Under the pieces are notes generated by a model that was not told where the DNA came from, made no database searches, and worked only from the letters and a program-made list of their open reading frames with translations. Positions 31,264 to 39,957 of a stretch of DNA of 62,304 bases are shown in pieces; position 1 is the first letter of the stretch, and each line of letters starts with the position of its first letter. This DNA comes from Clostridia bacterium. GTDB lineage: Bacteria > Bacillota > Clostridia > Oscillospirales > Acutalibacteraceae. The stretch lies in the NCBI GenBank assembly GCA_017537365.1, contig JAFYKZ010000014.1:1-62304 (forward strand). Reading direction: 5' to 3'. The position numbers and the translations under genes are program-made.

Positions 31264-32649
31264 TTAGAACTTAGCAATTATTCCGTTAGCATTCTTAACA
31301 TAAGCGTTAACGGTTGGAGCAATCTTATCTAACTGTGTTTTAACCTGAGCTGCAGTTCCTGAACGGGTATAGTCAGCCATCTCAAAGGTGTTACCGATAT
31401 AATGGAACTTATTCTTTTGAGCCATGCACCAATTATAAGTTTCTAATATCTGCTCATCAGCAAAGAACATTTTTGCATCATAGTTATCTGCATTTAGATA
31501 ATAACGGAGATAATAGTAAACAGCAGCAGGGTTCTTAGCTCCCTTTGGAATACCATAAGCCTCAGACTCATGCATAGGAACATAGTTAGTTACACCCTGA
31601 ATGGTTGGAAGCGGAACGCAACGCAAGTTGCCTTCTGATTTAATTGTTGTGAAGTGGAAGTCGGTTCTTCTGGCAGCGATAATGTTACCTGAGAAGAATA
31701 AGTATGTATCGTCTTCGAGTTTATCATGCTCACGCATAGTTGTTGCCATAATGCTGCTTGCGCGATTATTACAAACTTCTTGAATAGCTGTTACAATCTT
31801 AGGGTCAGACAAATTACTCTTATATTGTTTACCGTCATAAGTAACGAGGTCTAATCCCTGCCATTGCAAGTAATCTAATTGATAAGAGGACATCCAAGCA
31901 GCAGTGCTTCCGCTCTTTTCAAGATACTGCAAGCACATTTCCTTGAACTTATTATAGGTCCATTTACCTTGCTTCCAAAGTGTGTATGGGTCTTCCATGT
32001 TATTGTTCTTAATGTTTTTAGCGCTATAGAACATAACCTGAGGTTGCATATTAAAGGTGTTTTTAAGGTTGATACCGTAAACCTTGCCTTTAACAGTGAA
32101 AGCATCGCGGGTTGATTTATCCCAGATATCGCCGCTGAAATCATAGCCTGTTGCAGTTTTTAAATCCTGAGCAACCTGCATTTTAGCAGCAGTGCTATGC
32201 TGATAACGGATAACATCAGGAGATTTGCCTGCATTGATATAAGCCGCAATAGTGGTCTCATAGTTTTCATAGTCGATTTCTTCCCAATTAACCTTAATAC
32301 CGGTTTCTTTGGTGAAGCTATCGATAACCTTCTGCGCGCCTGTAACATCTTTGATTGGGTTCCAAGATGCAACCTTAATGGTTGAACCACGCAAGTTCTT
32401 TGGCATTTGAGCTAAAAGCTCTTTCCAAGAAAGAGAGTCAGCATCCTTGGTGGGTTTAGCGGTTAATTGATTGCCGCCACCGTTTGAGCCGCTGGTTGCT
32501 TGGCTATCGCCTTGAACCTCGCCGCCTTCAACTTCGATTGCCCAATCGTCATCAACTGTGCTAGTTGTTTCCTTTTCACCGCATCCAACAAAGGCAAATA
32601 CTAATGCCATTGCAAGAAGCAAGCAAAGGATACGCTTTAAGTTTTTCAT
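31264..32649 (-). CDS. Extracellular solute-binding lipoprotein of an ABC sugar importer
   Basis: A 461-residue family-1 sugar-binding protein. The lipobox VGC places the lipidated cysteine at residue 23, and an acidic/Gly/Ser linker runs to about residue 65. The body has usual binding-protein phrases (IKVASWNPIKDVTGAQKVIDSF, GKSPDVIRYQH, YGIPKGAKNPAAVYYYLRYY). It captures an oligosaccharide outside the cell. The MalG-type permease gene lies 45 bp upstream in the same direction. No MalF partner is beside it, so the MalF-type permease at 14062-14952 is the likely second half (inference). Confidence 0.9.
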   Translation of the reverse strand: MKNLKRILCLLLAMALVFAFVGCGEKETTSTVDDDWAIEVEGGEVQGDSQATSGSNGGGNQLTAKPTKDADSLSWKELLAQMPKNLRGSTIKVASWNPIKDVTGAQKVIDSFTKETGIKVNWEEIDYENYETTIAAYINAGKSPDVIRYQHSTAAKMQVAQDLKTATGYDFSGDIWDKSTRDAFTVKGKVYGINLKNTFNMQPQVMFYSAKNIKNNNMEDPYTLWKQGKWTYNKFKEMCLQYLEKSGSTAAWMSSYQLDYLQWQGLDLVTYDGKQYKSNLSDPKIVTAIQEVCNNRASSIMATTMREHDKLEDDTYLFFSGNIIAARRTDFHFTTIKSEGNLRCVPLPTIQGVTNYVPMHESEAYGIPKGAKNPAAVYYYLRYYLNADNYDAKMFFADEQILETYNWCMAQKNKFHYIGNTFEMADYTRSGTAAQVKTQLDKIAPTVNAYVKNANGIIAKF

Positions 32650-32694
32650 AATTTTTTCTCCTTTAAAATTATTTTTAAATTATTTTAAATATTG

Positions 32695-33639
32695 CTATCC
32701 AACGATACCGCAGGTTGCAATACTTTGAACGAATTTTCTCTGCATAACCAAGAAGTATGCCAAAAGGGGAAGTATTGTTATAAATGAAGCCGCCAAAATG
32801 AGAGCGCCTATTGAGAATTTCAAATCCTGAGATACGATACTGCTTAATCTACTAGTAAAGGTGGAAAGCATAACGCTCAGCGGGAATTTCTCAGAGAAGA
32901 AGATATCTGCCTGATAGTAATCATTAAAATACCAAACAACCGAGAAAACCAAAACTGTTACCGAAGCGGCGCCTGCGGAAGGCATTACAATTCTGAAAAA
33001 TGTTTTCCAAGGACCAGCACCGTCTATCCAAGAGGCTTCTTCAAGTTCTTTAGGAAGACCTTTAAAGAACTGCATAAATATATATATGTATAATCCGTTT
33101 TTAAGACCTGTTCCTGTAAGAGCCGGTAACCAGAAAACAAATGGCGAATCAATAACACTTGGTCTTATATCAATTCCTGTTAGTTTATTGAAAAGACCTA
33201 ATATTCCAACAAAATCCAAATGGTCCATATTATTATAGCTTGCTATCATAAGCATTGGATCGGGCACTAATATGAGAAGTATCATAATGCCTATTAAGAT
33301 TTTCTTGCCTTTAAAATCAAATCTTGCTAAACCGTATGCTATAACAGCGCATGAGAAGAAGGAAATAACCGCCGAGATTATTTGGTTTAATATCGTACTC
33401 CAAAAAGACGGAAAATAATCCAAAACCTTAGCTGCATACTTAATATTAAACAATGACACACTTTTGGGTATCCATTGCACCGTTGGGTCTAACCAGTCGG
33501 TCGATGTTTTGAAGCTGTTTACCGCCATAAATATAAACGGATAAATCAAAACATACGCAAAGCCTATTAAAATCAAATAGCGGACAGTAGCGAACAAAAA
33601 GTCCCCCGCTTTCCTTTTTAATCGGTATTTACTAATCAT
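32695..33639 (-). CDS. Carbohydrate ABC transporter permease, MalG type
   Basis: A 314-residue permease with six hydrophobic segments and the EAA loop LEEASWIDGAGPWKTFFRIVMP. It is the first gene of the minus-strand transcription unit that starts opposite the AraC regulator. It is followed by the solute-binding protein gene. It has no adjacent MalF partner. Confidence 0.9.
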   Translation of the reverse strand: MISKYRLKRKAGDFLFATVRYLILIGFAYVLIYPFIFMAVNSFKTSTDWLDPTVQWIPKSVSLFNIKYAAKVLDYFPSFWSTILNQIISAVISFFSCAVIAYGLARFDFKGKKILIGIMILLILVPDPMLMIASYNNMDHLDFVGILGLFNKLTGIDIRPSVIDSPFVFWLPALTGTGLKNGLYIYIFMQFFKGLPKELEEASWIDGAGPWKTFFRIVMPSAGAASVTVLVFSVVWYFNDYYQADIFFSEKFPLSVMLSTFTSRLSSIVSQDLKFSIGALILAASFITILPLLAYFLVMQRKFVQSIATCGIVG

Positions 33640-33820
33640 AAACGGCCTCCTAAATGCGATAAATACTAGTTTTTCAGCACTATTGTTAACATTTTATAAA
33701 AGAAATCATATTATTACTTATATCAATTGTCTATATTATATAATAAATCGATAATTTTATATATCAAATTTTTGTCAAGATAGAATATATTTTTGCTTTT
33801 TTGTTTTCCTCTTTGTGCAT

Positions 33821-33869
33821 ATTATACTACAAAATGGTTCTTGACAATTATATTCATTTAAATTATTAT
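33821..33869. promoter_or_regulatory. Back-to-back promoters between the AraC gene and the transporter operon
   Basis: On the plus strand TTGACA (33841-33846) and TATTAT (33864-33869) are 17 bp apart, just before the AraC ribosome binding site AGGAGGAGG. On the minus strand TTGTCA overlaps the same -35 bases (33842-33847), with TATAAT at 33821-33826 and a short 15-bp spacer. The two promoters share -35 DNA, so one polymerase may exclude the other. The short minus-strand spacer suggests that promoter needs an activator. Confidence 0.5.
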
Positions 33870-33901
33870 AATAGAGAAAAAAGCAGGAGGAGGTTAAAAT
33901 T

Positions 33902-34771
33902 ATGGACAATACCGCGCTCAAAAACAAACCCGTTAGCAAAAATATTAAAAACGCTAATTATTTCATTGATGTTACCTATCGAAATCTGCCAAACAGCAGT
34001 TATAGTGATATTACTCATCATCATAAAAGCATAGAGCTGATTTATTGTATTTCGGGAAAAATTAAGGTTAAAACTCCGCATGATGAAATTATTTTAACTG
34101 CAAGCGATTTCATTTTTATAAACTCAAATGTTGCTCATAGCATTAAATCTTATTCTCCTCATAACGAGCATTACCGCATAAAATTTGACCCTTCTGTTAT
34201 TGAACTTAAGGTTAGCCAACCTATTCCCCATACAAGTTATTTTTTCTTTTCTCTTCCTGATGTTTTACTTTATAATGATTTTGAGGATAGAGATTATATA
34301 TATAATCTTTGCAGGCGTTGTTACGATAGTTTTACTTATGATAATTTTTCAAAACGCTTAATTCTTCAAGCAACTATTTTAGAACTCGCCGCATACATAT
34401 TTGAAAAAAATGGCGACATTATTAGGAATTTGAATTTCAATGACGAAGATTCTATATTTTTGGATACTGTTAAATACATAAATCAAAATTATGCAACCGT
34501 AACACTCGAAAAAGCCGCAAAAAACGCTTCTATGAGTTACAGTTATTTCAGTAGATTTTTCAAAAAGGAATTTAACACTACTTTCACCAAATATTTAACA
34601 AATGTTCGTATTGAAAAGTCTATTGAATATCTTTCCAATTCTTCAATGAACATTTCCCAAATTGCGCTTCAATGCGGATTCTCAAATTTAAGTCATTTCG
34701 CCAAATGCTTTAAGGAAGAAACCGGTATTTCTCCAAATAAATACCGCTCGTTTGTTCAAAATGCAAAATAA
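33902..34771 (+). CDS. AraC family transcriptional regulator
   Basis: A 289-residue regulator. The N-terminal cupin-like sensor includes HHHKSIELIYCISGKIKV and residues up to about 90. The C-terminal 100 residues carry the two AraC helix-turn-helix units (TLEKAAKNASMSYSYFSRFFKKEF and ISQIALQCGFSNLSHFAKCFKEETG). It is transcribed divergently from the MalG-type permease and is the only regulator in the polysaccharide locus. By position it most likely activates the transporter and hydrolase genes when a sugar binds. AGGAGGAGG precedes the ATG. The inducer is unknown. Confidence 0.9.
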   Translation: MDNTALKNKPVSKNIKNANYFIDVTYRNLPNSSYSDITHHHKSIELIYCISGKIKVKTPHDEIILTASDFIFINSNVAHSIKSYSPHNEHYRIKFDPSVIELKVSQPIPHTSYFFFSLPDVLLYNDFEDRDYIYNLCRRCYDSFTYDNFSKRLILQATILELAAYIFEKNGDIIRNLNFNDEDSIFLDTVKYINQNYATVTLEKAAKNASMSYSYFSRFFKKEFNTTFTKYLTNVRIEKSIEYLSNSSMNISQIALQCGFSNLSHFAKCFKEETGISPNKYRSFVQNAK

Positions 34772-34778
34772 TACCTAA

Positions 34779-34820
34779 AAAGGTCTCTTTGCTTTATATG
34801 CAAAGAGACCTTTAATATTT
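34779..34820 (+). terminator. Rho-independent terminator of the AraC gene
   Basis: Perfect 14-bp arms AAAGGTCTCTTTGC and GCAAAGAGACCTTT around a 7-nt loop, followed by a T-rich tail. It lies eight bases after the AraC stop codon. Confidence 0.85.
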
Positions 34821-34874
34821 TTAAATTTCTATTTAATTAAACGATTTAAGGCTACGAATATCAATTTAATTTTC

Positions 34875-34945
34875 GTTGTAGGGAACGGATTTATCCGTTC
34901 CGTTTGCGGTAGGCATAAATGCCTACCCTACGAACATATCAATTT
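34875..34945. repeat. MITE-like palindromic repeat, copy 2
   Basis: Nearly identical to the element at 31029-31099: GTAGGGAACGGAT...CCGTTCC, then GGTAGGCATAAATGCCTACC and CCCTAC, with the same CATATCAATTT flank. One mismatch each is seen in the middle spacer and at the right edge. It lies between the AraC terminator and the convergent beta-helix gene. Confidence 0.75.
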
Positions 34946-34985
34946 TGTTTTGCGTTTTTTAAACTGCGATATAGCAATTAAATTT

Positions 34986-36341
34986 CTATTTCATTAAAAC
35001 TATTTTACGAGGTGAAGAATCAAAGCGTTTTATAACCTCGGTTAACTCGTTTTCATCATTTGCTGTAAGCGGTACATTATGGTGATAAAGAAGACAACGG
35101 TTATCATCGCTAAGCTTTTGATAATAGGTATTTCCCGAAACGGTTAAGCCCTCGTGAGCCTCGGGATGAATAACATTTTTGTTCTCATCATGCCACCACC
35201 AATGAATAATATAAGCACGAGCGCTATCAAATATATTATTGCATATTTTAAGTCCCTCACAATAATCCATATACGCCCATTGACCGCCTCTGATATGAGA
35301 AAGCATCCATTTATCAGGTCTTTGCTCGTGCGACCAACCGTATCCCGAAAAACGAATTATATTATCGCTTATGTTTATATTTTTATACTCACTGTAAGGT
35401 CCGCCTCTCAAAGCAGAGGTTGTAAAAAATTCATAACCGTAATAGCAGTATTCGATAAGGTTTTCCGAGAAATCTATATCGTGATATCGGCTTTCTTTTC
35501 CGTTGTTCCAGCTTTGGAAGGTTATACCCGCATCATAGCACTGATAAACCCAGTTGTTTTTAACGGTTATATTCTGTCCACCAATTTTAACCTCTATACC
35601 ATTTCCGAAACGAACTCTGTCAAACTGCAAAGAACCACCGATAAAACCTATCTCACAGTTGGTTATAGTTACATTATGCATATTATGCTCGGTTGCAACA
35701 CCGTGAGAAGCGGCATAACGAATACAAACATTATCTAAAACAGTATCCGAATTCATAGTTATTATATCACCGCGCTGACCGATTTCAATGCTTTCGAAAT
35801 CGTTTAGCAAATCACCATCATAATAAACATAAATATCCTCAGGCTTGCCATCATAGAAAAAGTCATAATTCGCCTTTAAATCTTCAAGCTCCCATTTTTT
35901 ATCGCCCAAGGCATATTTATCATCAAAAACAATAATGCCCGCATTTCTGGTTGGCAAATGAATTTTCCAAATATTTTCACTATATTTTTCCCAATTTGTA
36001 TCCTTAGCAAAATTAGCCGCCGAACCATAAAATCTAGGCTTCTCACCGTTTCCGTATGAGCCGAAAATAACACCCTCAGGAATTATAACATTTTCTCTGC
36101 AAGGAATACGCCAAAGTCCGCCGCGTTCAAAAAGCACCGCATCTCCCGGCTTTAAATCTGCGGGAATATCGTCAACCGTCATATTTTTATTTATGTAATA
36201 TTTATTACCTTTTATTTCATAAATATCCTCGGTATTCTGAGTGTTTAATATCTTATCGCGCATAAGCTTAGCCTCAGCCTCAGCACCGCCTATATATTCA
36301 ATTTTAGCATCATATCCTGAGCTTGTTTTAAAACATTTCAT
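34986..36341 (-). CDS. Beta-helix protein without signal peptide
   Basis: A 451-residue right-handed parallel beta-helix protein. It is paralogous to the 543-residue lipoprotein: both begin with a KILN...NT segment followed by I(K)GxxYY, and share LFERGGLWR, NCEIGFIGG and VKNNWVYQCYDAGITFQ. Unlike its paralogs it has no signal peptide or lipobox, so it is predicted to be cytoplasmic. AAAGGT lies a few bases before the ATG. It could act on oligosaccharides after import, like the GH2 and GH3 enzymes. Catalytic residues were not identified. The alternative is that the true start is upstream and a secretion signal was lost, but I see no such extension. Confidence 0.7.
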   Translation of the reverse strand: MKCFKTSSGYDAKIEYIGGAEAEAKLMRDKILNTQNTEDIYEIKGNKYYINKNMTVDDIPADLKPGDAVLFERGGLWRIPCRENVIIPEGVIFGSYGNGEKPRFYGSAANFAKDTNWEKYSENIWKIHLPTRNAGIIVFDDKYALGDKKWELEDLKANYDFFYDGKPEDIYVYYDGDLLNDFESIEIGQRGDIITMNSDTVLDNVCIRYAASHGVATEHNMHNVTITNCEIGFIGGSLQFDRVRFGNGIEVKIGGQNITVKNNWVYQCYDAGITFQSWNNGKESRYHDIDFSENLIEYCYYGYEFFTTSALRGGPYSEYKNINISDNIIRFSGYGWSHEQRPDKWMLSHIRGGQWAYMDYCEGLKICNNIFDSARAYIIHWWWHDENKNVIHPEAHEGLTVSGNTYYQKLSDDNRCLLYHHNVPLTANDENELTEVIKRFDSSPRKIVLMK

Positions 36342-36495
36342 AGCTATTACCTTTTTCTTAAAATTTATTAGGTTTACCTCAACCCATTAATATTTTAACA
36401 TTAAAGGGATATAATTACAATTATTTTACAAAAATAGGCAAATATGAGAGTAAAAACAGCAAAAATATGTTTAATTCTAAGTTTACTACACATAA

Positions 36496-36522
36496 AAAAC
36501 TCGCTTTTAAAAAGCGAGTTTT
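36496..36522 (-). terminator. Hairpin terminator after the TepA-like protease gene
   Basis: Perfect 13-bp arms AAAACTCGCTTTT and AAAAGCGAGTTTT separated by one A, directly downstream of the minus-strand protease stop codon. Confidence 0.75.
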
Positions 36523-36528
36523 AAAATT

Positions 36529-37197
36529 TTATTTTCTATTCTCAATAAGCGCATATAGACCGTCTATAACCGTACCCAAAGTTCCAACTTCATCAATCAG
36601 TCCCTCTTCAACCGCTTTTTCTCCCGAAAGCACCGTTCCAACATCGGTTATAAGTTCATTAGTGTTCATCATAAGCGAGGTAAATCTATCTGCAGAAATT
36701 TTCGAGTTTCTAACAACAAAATCAGTTATTCTACCTTGCATCCTTGCAAAATGATTCATTATTTGGGGAACACCGATAACCAAGCCTGTTGTTCTCACGG
36801 GATGCACAGTCATAGTAGCAGTGGGTGCGATATAGGAGCGATCGGCGGCAACCGCCAAAGGCACGCCTATTGAATGACCGCCGCCTAAGACATAAGAAAC
36901 CGTCGGCTTTTTCATACCAGATATAAGCTCAGCTAAGGCTAGTCCCGCCTCAACATCACCGCCAACCGTATTTAAAATCACCAAAAGCCCCTCAGTTTCT
37001 TCACTTTCCTCAATTTCCACCAGTTGAGGAATAACATGCTCATATTTGGTTGTTTTGGTTTGCTCGGGCGAAACATTATGCCCCTCAATTTCGCCGATTA
37101 TAGTAAGACAATATATTTTATGCTTTCCGCCAATAGAGGAAACTACACCCAGTTCTTTTATTTCTTCAATCTTTTCATTATTTTTATTCTCTTCCAT
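36529..37197 (-). CDS. tepA: ClpP-family protease, TepA (translocation-enhancing) type
   Basis: A 222-residue ClpP/crotonase-fold protein of the TepA type known from Bacillus. The nucleophile serine is in GGGHSIGVPLAVAAD and the likely histidine in TMTVHPVRTTG, the pattern of that family rather than of true ClpP. In Bacillus TepA is linked to protein export and signal-peptide degradation at the membrane. I preferred the ATG at 37197 over the GTG nine bases upstream because GGGTGG then sits at a usable distance. It is followed by a strong terminator and preceded by a bidirectional one, so it is a monocistronic gene. Symbol by family resemblance. Confidence 0.8.
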   Translation of the reverse strand: MEENKNNEKIEEIKELGVVSSIGGKHKIYCLTIIGEIEGHNVSPEQTKTTKYEHVIPQLVEIEESEETEGLLVILNTVGGDVEAGLALAELISGMKKPTVSYVLGGGHSIGVPLAVAADRSYIAPTATMTVHPVRTTGLVIGVPQIMNHFARMQGRITDFVVRNSKISADRFTSLMMNTNELITDVGTVLSGEKAVEEGLIDEVGTLGTVIDGLYALIENRK

Positions 37198-37263
37198 AAA
37201 AGCCACCCATAAATTTATTATTAAAATTATTTTGGCTCATATTTTGAAAAAAATTCTTAAAAT

Positions 37264-37294
37264 AAAAAAAGGTTGCGCGAACGCAACCTTTTTT
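37264..37294 (-). terminator. Terminator of the PrsA/SurA-like lipoprotein gene
   Basis: Arms AAAAAAGGTTGCG and CGCAACCTTTTTT around a CGAA loop. T-runs on both sides suggest it works in both directions. Confidence 0.85.
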
Positions 37295-37303
37295 ACTTGC
37301 TTA

Positions 37304-38386
37304 CTATTGAGGATAAACTATTTTATCAACCTTGAACTGACTTGTAGCATATTTGCTAACATCTGCATCTAACTTTTTAACATAATTCTTGATTTCTTTT
37401 TCGAATTCCTCGTCCTTCATAGTATGACGGGCATCCATATCAAGCTCGGTTAGATAGAATGCGTCAGCAGTTATATCTTGTTTTAAGATTAGTTTAACTC
37501 CTGTTTTATCCTCTGTTTCGATTACTTTAACCTCGCCAACCTTTAAAGCTTTTGCGGTTTCATAATCGCCAGATGCATAGCTTAAACTTTTATCAAAAGC
37601 CAATACCGAAGCATGCGGGTCTTTTGGAGCAGGCTCGTCAGACTCAGTATCATGTTTATGGTCCTCAGCAGTTTGATTATTATGAGTTAAATAAACTTCT
37701 TCGAAAGTTTTGCTTCCGTCTCTGAGCCACTTTGCATACTCTTCAAACTTGGTTTTAAGCAATGCTTTTTGAGCATCTGTAGAATTTTCTTCATAAGAAG
37801 CTTCTAAAACATTTGCAATAAGGTAATTCTCATAAATGGTTGATTTAACCTTATCAGCGGCAATTTCTTTTTTACCGTCTTTACCGTAAAGCTTTTCGAA
37901 ATAAGTTTCTTTATAAACCGAATCCTTAATATATTCAGTATAGGTTTCTTTGCTTACACCGTTACTGCCATAATAAGCCGAATAACCGTAATAATCCCAG
38001 TAGAAAGTAACATTCGATTCAGCATTTTTAATCATTTCTTTATCTGCTTCGATTTTGTTTTCTTTGCAAAGAAGCTTCCAAGCAGCAATTTCTTTTAATT
38101 TATCGATAGCAGTATCCTTAACCCAGGTCTCAAACTTCTTATCGCCTATCTTCTGCTTAGAATAATCAATATCAGCAGAGTATTCGCCTTTTTCGGTTAA
38201 AGCATTGCTAACCTCTGTTCTTCCTGCGCTTTCAGCCTCTAACAGAGCGCACATATAATAAGCAGAAGTGAACTCAACATCGCCTATTTTTACAGCAATT
38301 TCGTTCTTTTTATGTATACATCCTGTAACCGAAAGAGCCATAATCATAATTAGCACTAACGCTAAAATTCTTTTTACATTTTTCAT
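37304..38386 (-). CDS. PrsA/SurA-like peptidyl-prolyl isomerase lipoprotein
   Basis: A 360-residue exported lipoprotein (lipobox VTGC, cysteine 23). A SurA-N/PrsA-like helical chaperone region follows (AVKIGDVEFTSAYYMCALLEAE, then a long helix-rich stretch). The later part (residues about 270-330) could be a degenerate parvulin-type domain (HASVLAFDKSLSYASGDYETAKALKVGEVKVIETEDKTGVKLILKQ, given as positions only for its core). Such proteins help exported proteins fold outside the membrane. GGAGG precedes the ATG. It is divergent from murD. A pure chaperone role without isomerase activity is possible, because a histidine-rich insert interrupts the candidate catalytic domain. Confidence 0.65.
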   Translation of the reverse strand: MKNVKRILALVLIMIMALSVTGCIHKKNEIAVKIGDVEFTSAYYMCALLEAESAGRTEVSNALTEKGEYSADIDYSKQKIGDKKFETWVKDTAIDKLKEIAAWKLLCKENKIEADKEMIKNAESNVTFYWDYYGYSAYYGSNGVSKETYTEYIKDSVYKETYFEKLYGKDGKKEIAADKVKSTIYENYLIANVLEASYEENSTDAQKALLKTKFEEYAKWLRDGSKTFEEVYLTHNNQTAEDHKHDTESDEPAPKDPHASVLAFDKSLSYASGDYETAKALKVGEVKVIETEDKTGVKLILKQDITADAFYLTELDMDARHTMKDEEFEKEIKNYVKKLDADVSKYATSQFKVDKIVYPQ

Positions 38387-38504
38387 TTTGTACCTCCGAA
38401 ACGGATATTAAAAATAATAACAGATTCATTATATATCAAAACTTATAAAAAGTCTATAAAAATTTTATAATTTAAAAATAATAAATTTATTGCGCATTAT
38501 ACTA

Positions 38505-38533
38505 TTGATATTTTACCATTATTTAGATATAAT
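38505..38533 (+). promoter_or_regulatory. Sigma-A-type promoter of the murD operon
   Basis: TTGATA (38505-38510) and TATAAT (38528-38533) are exactly 17 bp apart, about 45 bp before the murD start. It should drive the six-gene plus-strand operon. Confidence 0.75.
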
Positions 38534-38577
38534 ATTATATTAGGTTAATATTACCTTTATTGAGGGAGTGTTTTATT

Positions 38578-39957
38578 TTGGATTGCAAAAAATTTTTCGA
38601 ACAAATTAAAGGCAAAAAAATAGCTATGTGCGGTATTGGTGTTAGCAACACACCGCTTATTTTAGATTTTCTTTCAAAGGGCGCTAAGGTTTATGCTTGC
38701 GACCGCCGTTCGCGCGAGCTTATCGGTGATTTGGCAGACACACTTGAAAAAGCAGGTGCGAGACTTAAGCTTGGCGACGGTTACCTTGATAATTTAGAGG
38801 TTGATATTATTTTCAGAACTCCCGGTATGAGCTTTAATATGCCTGAGCTTGAAGCCGCTCGCAAAAAAGGTATTGCGGTTACAAGCGAAATGGAGGTTTT
38901 CTTTGACCTATGCCCTGCAACTGTTTTTGCAGTTACAGGCTCTGACGGTAAAACCACAACCACCACCTTAATCGCAAAAATGCTCGAAGCAGAGGGCAAA
39001 AAAGTTATTGTTGGCGGAAATATCGGAAAACCCTTGCTACCTGAAATTGAAAACATAACCGCAGAGGATTTTGTTGTTGCAGAGCTTTCCTCTTTCCAGC
39101 TGATTTCTATGCGAAAAAGTCCCGATATCGCGGTTGTTACTAATGTTGCTCCAAATCATTTGGATATCCATAAAGATATGGACGAATATGTTGAAGCTAA
39201 GAAAAATGTTATAATGCATCAAAATGCTTTTTCAAGAACGGTTCTTAATCGTGATAACGAAATAACTGAAAGTTTCCGTGCATTTGTCAGAGGTCAGTCC
39301 TTAGGTTTTAGTATGGAAAAGAAGCTTAAAAATGGTGCTTGGCTTGATAATAAGGGATATCTCCACATGGCTTACCGAGGCATTGATGTTCCGATTATGC
39401 ATAAAAGCGAAATCACCATTTTGGGCGACCATAATGTTGAAAACTATCTCGCGGCGATTACTGCTGTTTGGGGTTATGTTGGTGTTGACACCATTAAAAA
39501 AGTAGCTCACGATTTTACAGGTGTTGAGCATAGAATAGAATTTGTACGCGAGGTAAACGGCGTTAAATATTATAACGATTCTATCGCATCCAGTCCAACC
39601 AGAACTATTGCCTGCTTAAAAGCTTTCAACCAAAAAATCCACTTAATTGCAGGCGGATACGATAAGAAAATCCCCTTTGAGCCAATGGTTCCTTATGTTT
39701 TAGAAAAGGTTGAAAAGCTATATCTTTGCGGAACAACTGCCGAAAAAATAGAAGAAGCGGTTAAACGCGATAAAAATTACAAAGGTAAACCCGAAATAGT
39801 TAAGGTTAAAAATATTGCCGAAGCATTAGAGGTGGCTCATTCTCAGGCTAAATCAGGCGATATAGTAACCCTTAGTCCTGCATGCGCTAGCTTCGATGCA
39901 TTCCCGAACTTTATGGCAAGAGGAAACTATTTCAAAGAATTGGTGATGAAGCTTTAA
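38578..39957 (+). CDS. murD: UDP-N-acetylmuramoylalanine--D-glutamate ligase
   Basis: A 459-residue Mur ligase that adds D-glutamate to UDP-MurNAc-L-alanine in cytoplasmic peptidoglycan synthesis. The N-terminal Rossmann-like domain (KKIAMCGIGVSNTPLILDFL) is followed by the ATP-binding P-loop FAVTGSDGKTTTTTLI near residue 115. The central signature AELSSFQL and TNVAPNHLDIHKDMDEY come next, then the C-terminal GVEHRIEFVREVNGVKYYNDS segment and the closing SPACASFDAFPNF. I chose TTG at 38578 because GAGGGAG lies eight bases upstream; the longer TTG start would overlap that site. It is separate from the usual cell-wall gene cluster and heads an operon of peptidases. Confidence 0.95.
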   Translation: MDCKKFFEQIKGKKIAMCGIGVSNTPLILDFLSKGAKVYACDRRSRELIGDLADTLEKAGARLKLGDGYLDNLEVDIIFRTPGMSFNMPELEAARKKGIAVTSEMEVFFDLCPATVFAVTGSDGKTTTTTLIAKMLEAEGKKVIVGGNIGKPLLPEIENITAEDFVVAELSSFQLISMRKSPDIAVVTNVAPNHLDIHKDMDEYVEAKKNVIMHQNAFSRTVLNRDNEITESFRAFVRGQSLGFSMEKKLKNGAWLDNKGYLHMAYRGIDVPIMHKSEITILGDHNVENYLAAITAVWGYVGVDTIKKVAHDFTGVEHRIEFVREVNGVKYYNDSIASSPTRTIACLKAFNQKIHLIAGGYDKKIPFEPMVPYVLEKVEKLYLCGTTAEKIEEAVKRDKNYKGKPEIVKVKNIAEALEVAHSQAKSGDIVTLSPACASFDAFPNFMARGNYFKELVMKL

